A DNA stretch of 64,000 nucleotides from Zea mays (lineage: Eukaryota > Streptophyta > Magnoliopsida > Poales > Poaceae). The notes beneath the pieces are model-generated. The model was not told the DNA's origin, searched no databases, and was given only the letters and a program-made list of their open reading frames with translations. The stretch lies in the NCBI RefSeq assembly GCF_902167145.1, contig NW_023367371.1:1-64000 (forward strand). The letters run 5' to 3'. Position numbers and translations under genes: made by a program. This document shows, one piece after another, positions 1-11,543 of this stretch (position 1 is the first letter of the stretch; the number at the start of each line of letters is the position of its first letter).

Positions 1-88
1 ATCATCCCAAGAATGTGATCTATGGCAAGGAAACATATGTGTAGTGAGGTGTATGAGCCTCTGGTCGAAGATCAATGGCCACACAACC
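1..88 (-). repeat. knob180 satellite, minus-orientation fragment
   Basis: About half a monomer in minus orientation ('gatctatggcaaggaaac' order), cut by the window start. At about 88/89 it switches to plus orientation inside 'acacaacc|tttccttg'. The unit matches my memory of the maize knob 180-bp consensus. Confidence 0.9.
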
Positions 89-2292
89 TTTCCTTGCCAT
101 AGATCACATTCTTGGATTTCTGGTGGAGACCATTTCTTGGTCAAAAATCCGTAGGTGTTAGCCTTCGGTATTATTGAAAATGGTCGTTCATGGCTATTTT
201 CGACAAAAATGGGGGTTGTGTGGCCATTGATCATCGACCAGACGCTCATACACCTCACCCCACATATGTTTCCTTGTCGTAGATCACATTCTTGGATTTC
301 TGGTGGAGACCATTTCTTGGTAAAAAATCCGTAGGTGTTAGCCTTCGATATTATTGAAAATGGTCGTTCATGGCTATTTTCGACAAAAATGGGGGTTGTG
401 TGGCCATTGATCATCGACTAGACGCTCATACACCTCACCCCACATATGTTTCCTTGCCATAGATCACATTCTTGGATTTCTGGTGGAGACCATTTCTTGG
501 TCTAAAATCCGTAGGTGTTAGCCTCTAGTATTATTGAAAATGGTCGCTCATGGCTATTTTCAAGGTCGCTCAAGGCTATTTTCATAAAAAATGGGGGTTG
601 TGTGGCCATTTATCATCGACTAGAGGCTCATAAACCTCACCCCACATATGTTTCCTTGCCATAGATTACATTCTTGGATTTCTGGTGGAAACCATTTCTT
701 CGTTAAAAACTCGTACGTGTTAGCCTTCGGTATTATTGAAAATGGTCATTCATGGCTATTTTCGGCAAAATGGGGGTTGTGTGGCCATTGATCATCGACC
801 AGAGGCTCGTACACCTCACCCCACATATGTTTCCTTGCCATAGATCACATTCTTGGATTTCTGGTGGAGACCATTTCTTGGGCAAAAATCTGAATGTGTT
901 AGCCTTTGGTATTTTTGAAAATGGTCATTCATGGCTATTTTCGACAAAAATGGGGGTTGTGTGGCCATTGATCTTCAACCAGAGGCTCATACACCTCACT
1001 ACACATATGTTTCCTTGCCATAGATCACATTCTTGGATTTATGGTGGAGACCATTTCTTGGTCAAAAATCCGTAGGTGTTAGCCTTCAGTGTCATTGAAA
1101 ATGGTCGTTCATGGCTATTTTCGACAAAAATTAGGGTTGTGTGGCCATTGATCGTCGACTAGAGGCTCATACACCTCACCCCACATATGTTTCCTTGCCA
1201 TAGATCACATTCTTGGATTTCTGGTGGAGACCATTTCTTGGTCAAAAATCCGTAGGTGTTAGCCTTCGGTATTATTGAAAATGGTCATTCATGGCTATTT
1301 TCGACAAAAATGGGGGTTGTGTGGCCATTGATCATCGACTAGAGGCTCATACACCTCACCCCACATATGTTTCCTTGCCATAGATCACATTCTTGGATTT
1401 CTGGTGGAGACCATTTCTTGGTCTAAAATCCGTAGGTGTTAGCCTCTAGTATTATTGAAAATGGTCGCTCATGGCTATTTTCAAGGTCGTTCATGGCTAT
1501 TTTCATAAAAAATGGGGGTTGTGTGGCCATTTATCATCGACTAGAGGCTCATAAACCTCACCCCACATATGTTTCCTTGCCATAGATTACATTCTTGGAT
1601 TTCTGGTGGAGACCATTTCTTGGTCAAAAATACGTAGGTCTTAGCCTCTAGTATTATTGAAAATGGTCGCTGTTAGCCTTCGGTATTATTGAAAATGGTC
1701 ATTCATGGCTATTTTCGGCAAAATGGGGGTTGTGTGGCCATTGATCGTCGACCAGAGGCTCATACACCTGACCCCACATATGTTTCCTTGTCGTAGATCA
1801 CATTCTTGGATTTCTGGTGGAGACCATTTCTTGGTCAAAAATCCGTAGGTGTTAGCCTTCGATATTATTGAAAATGGTCGTTCATGGCTATTTTCGACAA
1901 AAATGGGGGTTGTGTGGCCATTGATCATCGACCATAGGCTCATACACCTCACCCCACATATGTTTCCTTGTCATAGATCACATTCTTGGATTTCTGGTGG
2001 AGACCATTTCTTGGTCAAAAACCGTAGGTGTTAGCCTTCGGTATTATTGTAAATGGTCATTCATGGCTATTTTCGACAAAAATGGGGGTTGTGTGGCAAT
2101 TGATCATCGACCAGAGGCTCATACACCTCACCCCACATATGTTTCCTTGCCATAGATCACATTCTTGGATTTCTGGTGGAGACCATTTCTTGGCAAAAAT
2201 CCGTAGGTCTTAGCCTCTAGTATTATTGAAAATGGTCGCTCATGGCTATTTTCATAAAAAATGGGGGTTGTGTGGCCATTGATCATCGACCA
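89..2292 (+). repeat. knob180 satellite array, plus orientation (about 12 monomers)
   Basis: Head-to-tail monomers with a period near 180 bp. Landmarks recur in fixed order: 'cacatatgtttccttgcc', 'cattcttggatttctggtgg', 'ccgtaggtgttagcc', 'atggctattttcgacaaa', 'gggggttgtgtggcc'. It includes 202-bp-type monomers near 541-600 and 1460-1510 and a rearranged monomer at 1670. No gene is present. Confidence 0.93.
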
Positions 2293-2768
2293 AGCCATGA
2301 AAGACCATTTTCAAAAATACCAAAGGCTAACACGTACGGATTTTTGACCAAGAAATGGTCTCCACCAGAAATCCAAGAATGTGATCTATGGCAAGGAAAC
2401 ATATGTGGGGTGAGGTGTATGAGCCTCTGGTCGATGATCAATGGCCACACAACCCCCATTTTTGTCGAAAATAGCCATGAACGACCATTTTCAATAATAC
2501 CGAAGGCTAACACCTACGGATTTTTGACCAAGAAATGGTCTCCACCTGAAATCCAAGAATGTGATCTATGGCAAGGAAACATATGTGTAGTGAGGTGTAC
2601 GAGCCTCTGGTCGATGATCAATGGCCACAGAACCCCCATTTTGCCGAAAATAGCCATGAACGACCATTTTCAATAATACCGAAGGCTAACACCTACGGAT
2701 TTTTGACCAAGAAATGGTCTCCACCAGAAATCCAAGAATGTGATCATCGACTAGAAATCCAAGAATGT
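2293..2768 (-). repeat. knob180 satellite, minus-orientation island
   Basis: About 2.6 monomers inverted relative to both flanks. The left switch at about 2292 joins '...atcgacca' to 'agccatga'. The right end is complex: a 14-bp plus-strand scrap at about 2741-2754, a 14-bp minus-strand scrap at 2755-2768, then plus orientation resumes. Such stitched junctions suggest template switching during repair (inference). Confidence 0.88.
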
Positions 2769-3350
2769 GGCCATTGATCATCGACTAGAGGCTCGTACAC
2801 CTCACCCCACATATGTTTCCTTGCCGTAGATCACATTCTTGGATTTCTGGTGGGGACCATTTCTTGGTCAAAAATCCGTAGGTGTTAGCCTTTGGTATTA
2901 TTGTAAATGGTCATTCATGGCTATTTTCGACAAAAATGGGGGTTGTGTGGCCATTGATCATCGACCATAGGCTCATACACCTCACCCCACATATGTTTCC
3001 TTGCCATAGATCACATTCTTGGATTTCTGGTGGAGACCATTTCTTGGTTAAAAACTCGTACGTGTTAGCCTTCAGTATTATTGAAAATGGTCATTCATGG
3101 CTATTTTCGGCAAAATGGGGGTTGTGTGGCCATTGATCATCGACCAGAGGCTCATACACCTCACTACACATATGTTTCCTTGCCATAGATCACATTCTTG
3201 GATTTATGGTGGAGACCATTTCTTGGTCAAAAATCCGTAGGTGTTAGCCGTCAGTGTCATTGAAAATGGTCGTTCATGGCTATTTTCGACAAAAATTAGG
3301 GTTGTGTGGCCATTGATCATCGACCAGGGGCTCGTACACCTCACCCCACA
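2769..3350 (+). repeat. knob180 satellite, plus orientation
   Basis: About three plus-orientation monomers. One near 3240-3310 is the 'aaaattaggg' plus 'agtgtcattg' subtype. It ends at about 3350, where 'cctcaccccaca' runs directly into the minus-orientation 'cccattttttatg'. Confidence 0.9.
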
Positions 3351-3872
3351 CCCATTTTTTATGAAAATATCCATGAGCGACCTTGAAAATAGCCATGAGC
3401 GACCATTTTCAATAATATTAGAGGCTAAGACCTACGGATTTTTGACCAAGAAATGGTCTCCACCAGAAATCCAAGAATGTGATCTATGGCAAGGAAACAT
3501 ATGTGGGGTGAGGTGTATGAGCCTCTGGTCGATGATCAATGGCCACACAACCCACATTTTGCTGAAAATAGCCATGAATGACCATTTTCAAAAATACCAA
3601 AGGCTAACACGTACGGATTTTTGACCAAGAAATGGTCTCCACCAGAAATCCAAGAATGTGATCTATGGCAAGGAAACATATGTGGGGTGAGGTGTACAAG
3701 CCTCTGGTCGGTGATCAATGGCCACACAACCCCCATTTGTGTCGAAAATAGCCATGAATGACCATTTTCAATAATACCGAAGGCTAACACCTACGGATTT
3801 TTGACCAAGAAATGGTCTCTACCATAAATCCAAGAATGTGATATATGGCAAGGAAACATATGTGTAGTGAGG
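3351..3872 (-). repeat. knob180 satellite, minus-orientation island
   Basis: About three inverted monomers, starting with a 202-bp-type unit that carries the duplicated 'gaaaatagccatgagcgacc' module. Orientation returns to plus at about 3872/3873 ('gtagtgagg|ccagacgc'). Confidence 0.9.
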
Positions 3873-6800
3873 CCAGACGCTCATACACCTCACCCCACAT
3901 ATGTTTCCTTGCCATAGATCACATTCTTGGATTTCTGGTGGAGACCATTTCTTGGTCAAAAATCCGTAGGTGTTAGCCTTCGGTATTATTGAAAATGGTC
4001 GTTCATGGCTATTTTCGACAAAAATGGGGGTTGTGTGGCCATTGATCATCGACCAGAGGCTCATACACCTCACCCCACCTATGTTTCCTTGCCATAGATC
4101 ACATTCTTGGATTTCTGGTGGAGACCATTTCTTGGTCAAAAATCCGTAGGTGTTAGCCTTCGGTATTATTGAAAATGGTCGTTCATGGCTATTTTCATAA
4201 AAAATGGGGGTTGTGTGGCCATTGATCATCGACCAGAGGCTCATACACCTCACCCCACATATGTTTCCTTGCCATAGATCACATTCTTGGATTTCTGGTG
4301 GAGACCATTTCTTGGTCAAAAATCCGTAGGTGTTAGCCTTCGGTATTATTGTAAATGGCCATTCATGGCTATTTTCGACAAAAATGGGGGTTGTGTGGCC
4401 ATTGATCATCGACCAGAGGCTCATACACCTCACCCCACATAAGTTTCCTTGCCATAGATCACATTCTTGGATTTCTAGTGGAGACCATTTCTTGGTCAAA
4501 AATCCGTAGGTCTTAGCCTCTAATATTATTGAAAATGGTCGCTCATGGCTATTTTCATAAAAAAATGGGGGTTGTGTGGCCATTGATCATCGACCAGACG
4601 CTCATACACCTCACCCCACATATGTTTCCTTGCCATAGATCACATTCTTGGATTTCTGGTGGAGACCATTTCTTGGTCTAAAATCCGTAGGTGTTAGCCT
4701 CTAGTATTATTGAAAATGGTCGCTCATGGCTATTTTCAAGGTCGCTCATGGCTATTTTCATAAAAAATGGGGGTTGTGTGGCCATTTATCATCGACTAGA
4801 GGCTCAGAAACCTCACCCCACATATGTTTCCTTGCAATAGATTACATTCTTGGATTTCTGGTGGAAACCATTTCTTGGTTAAAAACTCGTACGTGTTAGC
4901 CTTCGGTATTATTGAAAATGGTCATTCATGGCTATTTTCGGCAAAATGGGGGTTGTGTGGCCATTGATCGTCGACCAGAGGCTCATACACCTCACCCCAC
5001 ATATGTTTCCTTGTCGTAGATCACATTCTTGGATTTCTGGTGGAGACCATTTCTTGGTCAAAAATCCGTAGGTGTTAGCCTTCGATATTATTGAAAATGG
5101 TCGTTCATGGTTATTTTCGACAAAAATGGGGGTTGTGTGGCCATTGATCATCGACCAGAGGCTCATACACCTCACCCCACATATGTTTCCTTGCCATAGA
5201 TCACATTCTTGGATTTCTGGTGGAGACCATTTCTTGGTCAAAAATCCGTAGGTCTTAGCCTCTAATATTATTGAAAATGGTCGTTCATGGCTATTTTCGA
5301 CAAAAATGGGGGTTGTGTGGCCATTGATCATCGACCAGAGGCTCATACACCTCACCCCACATATGTTTCCTTGCCATAGATCACATTCTTGGATTTCTGG
5401 TGGAGACCATTTCTTGGTCAAAAATCCGTAGGTGTTAGCCTTCGGTATTATTGAAAATGGTCGTTCATGGCTATTTTCGACAAAAATGGGGGTTGTGTGG
5501 CCATTGATCATCGACCAGAGGCTCATACACCTCACCCCACCTATGTTTCCTTGCCATAGATCACATTCTTGGATTTCTGGTGGAGACCATTTCTTGGTCA
5601 AAAATCCGTAGGTGTTAGCCTTCGGTATTATTGAAAATGGTCGTTCATGGCTATTTTCATAAAAAATGGGGGTTGTGTGGCCATTGATCATCGACCAGAG
5701 GCTCATACACCTCACCCCACATATGTTTCCTTGCCATAGATCACATTCTTGGATTTCTGGTGGAGACCATTTCTTGGTCAAAAATCCGTAGGTGTTAGCC
5801 TTCGGTATTATTGTAAATGGTCATTCATGGCTATTTTCGACAAAAATGGGGGTTGTGTGGCCATTGATCATCGACCAGAGGCTCATACACCTCACCCCAC
5901 ATAAGTTTCCTTGCCATAGATCACATTCTTGGATTTCTAGTGGAGACCATTTCTTGGTCAAAAATCCGTAGGTCTTAGCCTCTAATATTATTGAAAATGG
6001 TCGCTCATGGCTATTTTCATAAAAAAAATGGGGGTTGTGTGGCCATTGATCATCGACCAGACGCTCATACACCTCACCCCACATATGTTTCCTTGCCATA
6101 GATCACATTCTTGGATTTCTGGTGGAGACCATTTCTTGGTCTAAAATCCGTAGGTGTTAGCCTCTAGTATTATTAAAAATGGTCGCTCATGGCTATTTTC
6201 AAGGTCGCTCATGGCTATTTTCATAAAAAATGGGGGTTGTGTGGCCATTTATCATCGACTAGAGGCTCATAAACCTCACCCCACATATGTTTCCTTGCAA
6301 TAGATTACATTCTTGGATTTCTGGTGGAAACCATTTCTTGGTTAAGAACTCGTACGTGTTAGCCTTCGGTATTATTGAAAATGGTCATTCATGGCTATTT
6401 TCGGCAAAATGGGGGTTGTGTGGCCATTGATCGTCGACCAGAGGCTCATACACCTCACCCCACATATGTTTCCTTGTCGTAGATCACATTCTTGGATTTC
6501 TGGTGGAGACCATTTCTTGGTCAAAAATCCGTAGGTGTTAGCCTTCGATATTATTGAAAATGGTCGTTCATGGTTATTTTCGACAAAAATGGGGGTTGTG
6601 TGGCCATTGATCATCGACCAGAGGCTCATACACCTCACCCCACATATGTTTCCTTGCCATAGATCACATTCTTGGATTTCTGGTGGAGACCATTTCTTGG
6701 TCAAAAATCCGTAGGTCTTAGCCTCTAATATTATTGAAAATGGTCGTTCATGGCTATTTTCGACAAAAATGGGGGTTGTGTGGCCATTGATCATCGACCA

Positions 6801-9800
6801 GAGGCTCATACACCTCACCCCACATATGTTTCCTTGCCATAGATCACATTCTTGGATTTCTGGTGGAGACCATTTCTTGGTCTAAAATCCGTAGGTGTTA
6901 GCCTCTAGTATTATTGAAAATGGTCGCTCATGGCTATTTTCAAGGTCGCTCATGGCTATTTTCATAAAAAATGGGGGTTGTGTGGCCATTTATCATCGAC
7001 TAGAGGCTCATAAACCTCACCCCACATATGTTTCCTTGCAATAGATTACATTCTTGGATTTCTGGTGGAAACCATTTCTTGGTTAAAAACTCGTACGTGT
7101 TAGCCTTCGGTATTATTGAAAATGGTCATTCATGGCTATTTTCGGCAAAATGGGGGTTGTGTGGCCATTGATCGTCGACCAGAGGCTCATACACCTCACC
7201 CCACATATGTTTCCTTGTCGTAGATCACATTCTTGGATTTCTGGTGGAGACCATTTCTTGGTCAAAAATCCGTAGGTGTTAGCCTTCGATATTATTGAAA
7301 ATGGTCGTTCATGGTTATTTTCGACAAAAATGGGGGTTGTGTGGCCATTGATCATCGACCAGAGGCTCATACACCTCACCCCACATATGTTTCCTTGCCA
7401 TAGATCACATTCTTGGATTTCTGGTGGAGACCATTTCTTGGTCAAAAATCCGTAGGTCTTAGCCTCTAATATTATTGAAAATGGTCGTTCATGGCTATTT
7501 TCGACAAAAATGGGGGTTGTGTGGCCATTGATCATCGACCAGAGGCTCATACACCTCACCCCACATATGTTTCCTTGCCATAGATCACATTCTTGGATTT
7601 CTGGTGGAGACCATTTCTTGGTCAAAAATCCGTAGGTGTTAGCCTTCGGTATTATTGAAAATGGTCGTTCATGGCTATTTTCGACAAAAATGGGGGTTGT
7701 GTGGCCATTGATCATCGACCAGAGGCTCATACACCTCACCCCACCTATGTTTCCTTGCCATAGATCACATTCTTGGATTTCTGGTGGAGACCATTTCTTG
7801 GTCAAAAATCCGTAGGTGTTAGCCTTCGGTATTATTGAAAATGGTCGTTCATGGCTATTTTCATAAAAAATGGGGGTTGTGTGGCCATTGATCATCGACC
7901 AGAGGCTCATACACCTCACCCCACATATGTTTCCTTGCCATAGATCACATTCTTGGATTTCTGGTGGAGACCATTTCTTGGTCAAAAATCCGTAGGTGTT
8001 AGCCTTCGGTATTATTGTAAATGGTCATTCATGGCTATTTTCGACAAAAATGGGGGTTGTGTGGCCATTGATCATCGACCAGAGGCTCATACACCTCACC
8101 CCACATAAGTTTCCTTGCCATAGATCACATTCTTGGATTTCTAGTGGAGACCATTTCTTGGTCAAAAATCCGTAGGTCTTAGCCTCTAATATTATTGAAA
8201 ATGGTCGCTCATGGCTATTTTCATAAAAAAAATGGGGGTTGTGTGGCCATTGATCATCGACCAGACGCTCATACACCTCACCCCACATATGTTTCCTTGC
8301 CATAGATCACATTCTTGGATTTCTGGTGGAGACCATTTCTTGGTCTAAAATCCGTAGGTGTTAGCCTCTAGTATTATTAAAAATGGTCGCTCATGGCTAT
8401 TTTCAAGGTCGCTCATGGCTATTTTCATAAAAAATGGGGGTTGTGTGGCCATTTATCATCGACTAGAGGCTCATAAACCTCACCCCACATATGTTTCCTT
8501 GCAATAGATTACATTCTTGGATTTCTGGTGGAAACCATTTCTTGGTTAAGAACTCGTACGTGTTAGCCTTCGGTATTATTGAAAATGGTCATTCATGGCT
8601 ATTTTCGGCAAAATGGGGGTTGTGTGGCCATTGATCGTCGACCAGAGGCTCATACACCTCACCCCACATATGTTTCCTTGTCGTAGATCACATTCTTGGA
8701 TTTCTGGTGGAGACCATTTCTTGGTCAAAAATCCGTAGGTGTTAGCCTTCGATATTATTGAAAATGGTCGTTCATGGTTATTTTCGACAAAAATGGGGGT
8801 TGTGTGGCCATTGATCATCGACCAGAGGCTCATACACCTCACCCCACATATGTTTCCTTGCCATAGATCACATTCTTGGATTTCTGGTGGAGACCATTTC
8901 TTGGTCAAAAATCCGTAGGTCTTAGCCTCTAATATTATTGAAAATGGTCGTTCATGGCTATTTTCGACAAAAATGGGGGTTGTGTGGCCATTGATCATCG
9001 ACCAGAGGCTCATACACCTCACCCCACATATGTTTCCTTGCCATAGATCACATTCTTGGATTTCTGGTGGAGACCATTTCTTGGTCAAAAATCCGTAGGT
9101 GTTAGCCTTCGGTATTATTGAAAATGGTCGTTCATGCTATTTTCTACAAAAATAGGGGGGTTGTGTGGCCATTGATCATCGACCAGACGCTCATACACCT
9201 CACCCCACATATGTTTCCTTGCCATAGATCACATTCTTGGATTTCTGGTGGAGACCATTTCTTGGTCTAAAATCCGTAGGTGTTAGCCTCTAGTATTATT
9301 GAAAATGGTCGCTCATGGCTATTTTCAAGGTCGCTCATGGCTATTTTCATAAAAATGGGGGTTGTGTGGCCATTTATCATCGACTAGAGGCTCATAAACC
9401 TCACCCCACATATGTTTCCTTGCCATAGATTACATTCTTGGATTTCTGGTGGAAACCATTTCTTGGTTAAAAACTCGTACGTGTTAGCCTTCGGTATTAT
9501 TGAAAATGGTCATTCATGGCTATTTTCGGCAAAATGGGGGTTGTGTGGCCATTGATCATCGACCAGAGGCTCGTACACCTCACCCCACATATGTTTCCTT
9601 GCCATAGATCACATTCTTGGATTTCTAGTGGAGACCATTTCTTGGTCAAAAATCCGTACGTGTTAGCCTTTGGTATTTTTGAAAATGGTCATTCATGGCT
9701 ATTTTCGACAAAAATGGGGGTTGTCTGGCCATTGATCATCGACTAGAGGCTCATACACCTCACCCCACATATGTTTCCTTGCCATAGATCACATTCTTGG

Positions 9801-10975
9801 ATTTCTGGTGGAGACCATTTCTTGGTCAAAAATCCGTAGGTGTTAGCCTTCGGTATTATTTAAAATGGTCGTTCATGGCTATTTTCGACAAAAATGGGGG
9901 TTGTGTGGCCATTGATCATCGACCAGAGGCTCATACACCTCACCCCACATATGTTTCCTTGCCATAGATCACATTCTTGGATTTCTGGTGGAGACCATTT
10001 CTTGGTCAAAAATCCGTAGGTGTTAGCCTTCGGTATTATTGAAAATGGTCGTTCATGGCTATTTTTGGCAAAATGGGGGTTCTGTGGCCATTGATCATCG
10101 ACCAGAGGCTCGTACACCTCACACCACATATGTTTCCTTGCCATAGATCACATTCTTGGATTTCTGGTGGAGACCATTTCTTGGGCAAAAATCCGAATGT
10201 GTTAACCTTTGGTATTTTTGAAAATGGTCATTCATGGCTATTTTCGACAAAAATGGGGGTTGTGTGGCCATTGATCATCGACCAGACGCTCATACACCTC
10301 ACCCCACATATGTTTCCTTGCCATAGATCACATTCTTGGATTTCTGGTGGAGACCATTTCTTGGTCAAAAATCCGTAGGTGTTAGCCTTCGGTATTATTG
10401 AAAATGGTCGTTCATGGCTATTTTCGACAAAAATGGGGGTTGTGTGGCCATTGATCATCGACCAGACGCTCATACACCTCACCCCACATATGTTTCCTTG
10501 TCATAGATCACATTCTTGGATTTCTGGTGGAGACCATTTCTTGGTCTAAAATCCGTAGGTGTTAGCCTCTAGTATTATTGAAAATGGTCGCTCATGGCTA
10601 TTTTCAAGGTCGTTCATGGCTATTTTCGACAAAAATGGGGGTTGTGTGGCCATTGATCATCGACCAGACGCTCATACACCTCACCCCACATATGTTTCCT
10701 TGCCATAGATCACATTCTTGGATTTCTGGTGGAAACCATTTCTTGGTTAAAAACTCGTACGTGTTAGCCTTCGGTATTATTGAAAATGGTCATTCATGGC
10801 TATTTTCGACAAAAATGGGGGTTGTGTGGCCATTGATCATCGACCAGAGGCTCATACACCACACCCCACATATGTTTCCTTGCCATAGATCACATTCTTG
10901 GATTTCTGGTGGAGACCATTTCTTGGTCAAAAATTCGTAGGTGTTAGCCTTCGGTATTATTGTAAATGGTCATTC
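3873..10975 (+). repeat. knob180 satellite array, plus orientation (about 39 monomers)
   Basis: A long uninterrupted plus-orientation run. Standard 180-bp monomers alternate with 202-bp variants in a regular, repeated pattern, and part of the run (about 4560-9087) is a near-identical higher-order repeat. The run ends at about 10975, inside the monomer, at 'aatggtcattc|tatggcaagg'. No gene is present. Confidence 0.95.
4560..9087 (+). repeat. Higher-order knob180 repeat, period 2204 bp
   Basis: The segment starting near 4560 recurs 2204 bp downstream with almost no differences. Matching landmarks include the rare 'caccccacctatg' variant (about 5531 and 7735), 'cacataagtttcc' (about 5901 and 8105) and 'atggttattttcg' (about 5107 and 7311). 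One difference seen is 'ctcagaaacc' at 4805 versus 'ctcataaacc' 2204 bp later. The match breaks near 6883/9087, where 'tctaaaatcc' replaces 'tcaaaaatcc'. The 2204-bp unit contains smaller blocks of about 1463 and 741 bp, and an additional partial copy of the pattern precedes it from about 3873. Confidence 0.87.
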
Positions 10976-11543
10976 TATGGCAAGGAAACATATGTGGGGT
11001 GAGGTGTATGAGCGTCTGGTCGATGATCAATGGCCACACAACCCCCATTTTTGCCGAAAATAGCCATGAGCGACCATTTTCAATAATACTAGAGGCTAAG
11101 ACCTACGGATTTTTGACCAAGAAATGGTCTCCACCAGAAATCCAAGAATGTGATCTATGGCAAGGAAACATATGTGGGGTGAGGTGTATGAGCCTCTGGT
11201 CGATGATCAATGGCCACACAACCCCCATTTTTGTCGAAAATAGCCATGAATGACCATTTTCAATAATACCGAAGGCTAACAGTGACCATTTTCAATAATA
11301 CTAGAGGCTAAGACCTACGGATTTTATACCAAGAAATGGTCTCCACCAGAAATCCAAGAATGTGATCTATGGCAAGGAAACATATGTGGGGTGAGGTGTA
11401 TGAGCCTCTAGTCGATGATCAATGGCCACACAACCCCCATTTTTTATGAAAATAGCCATGAGCGACCTTGAAAATAGCCATGAGCGACCATTTTCAATAA
11501 TACTAGAGGCTAACACGTACGGATTTTTGACCAAGAAATGGTC
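10976..11543 (-). repeat. knob180 satellite, minus-orientation island
   Basis: About three inverted monomers. It contains the rearranged 'ggctaacag|tgaccattttc' junction at 11281 and a 202-type unit near 11450-11490. Its left breakpoint is the same as the one at 18346, 7371 bp downstream. It ends at 'aagaaatggtc|ttagcctc' near 11543. Confidence 0.9.
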
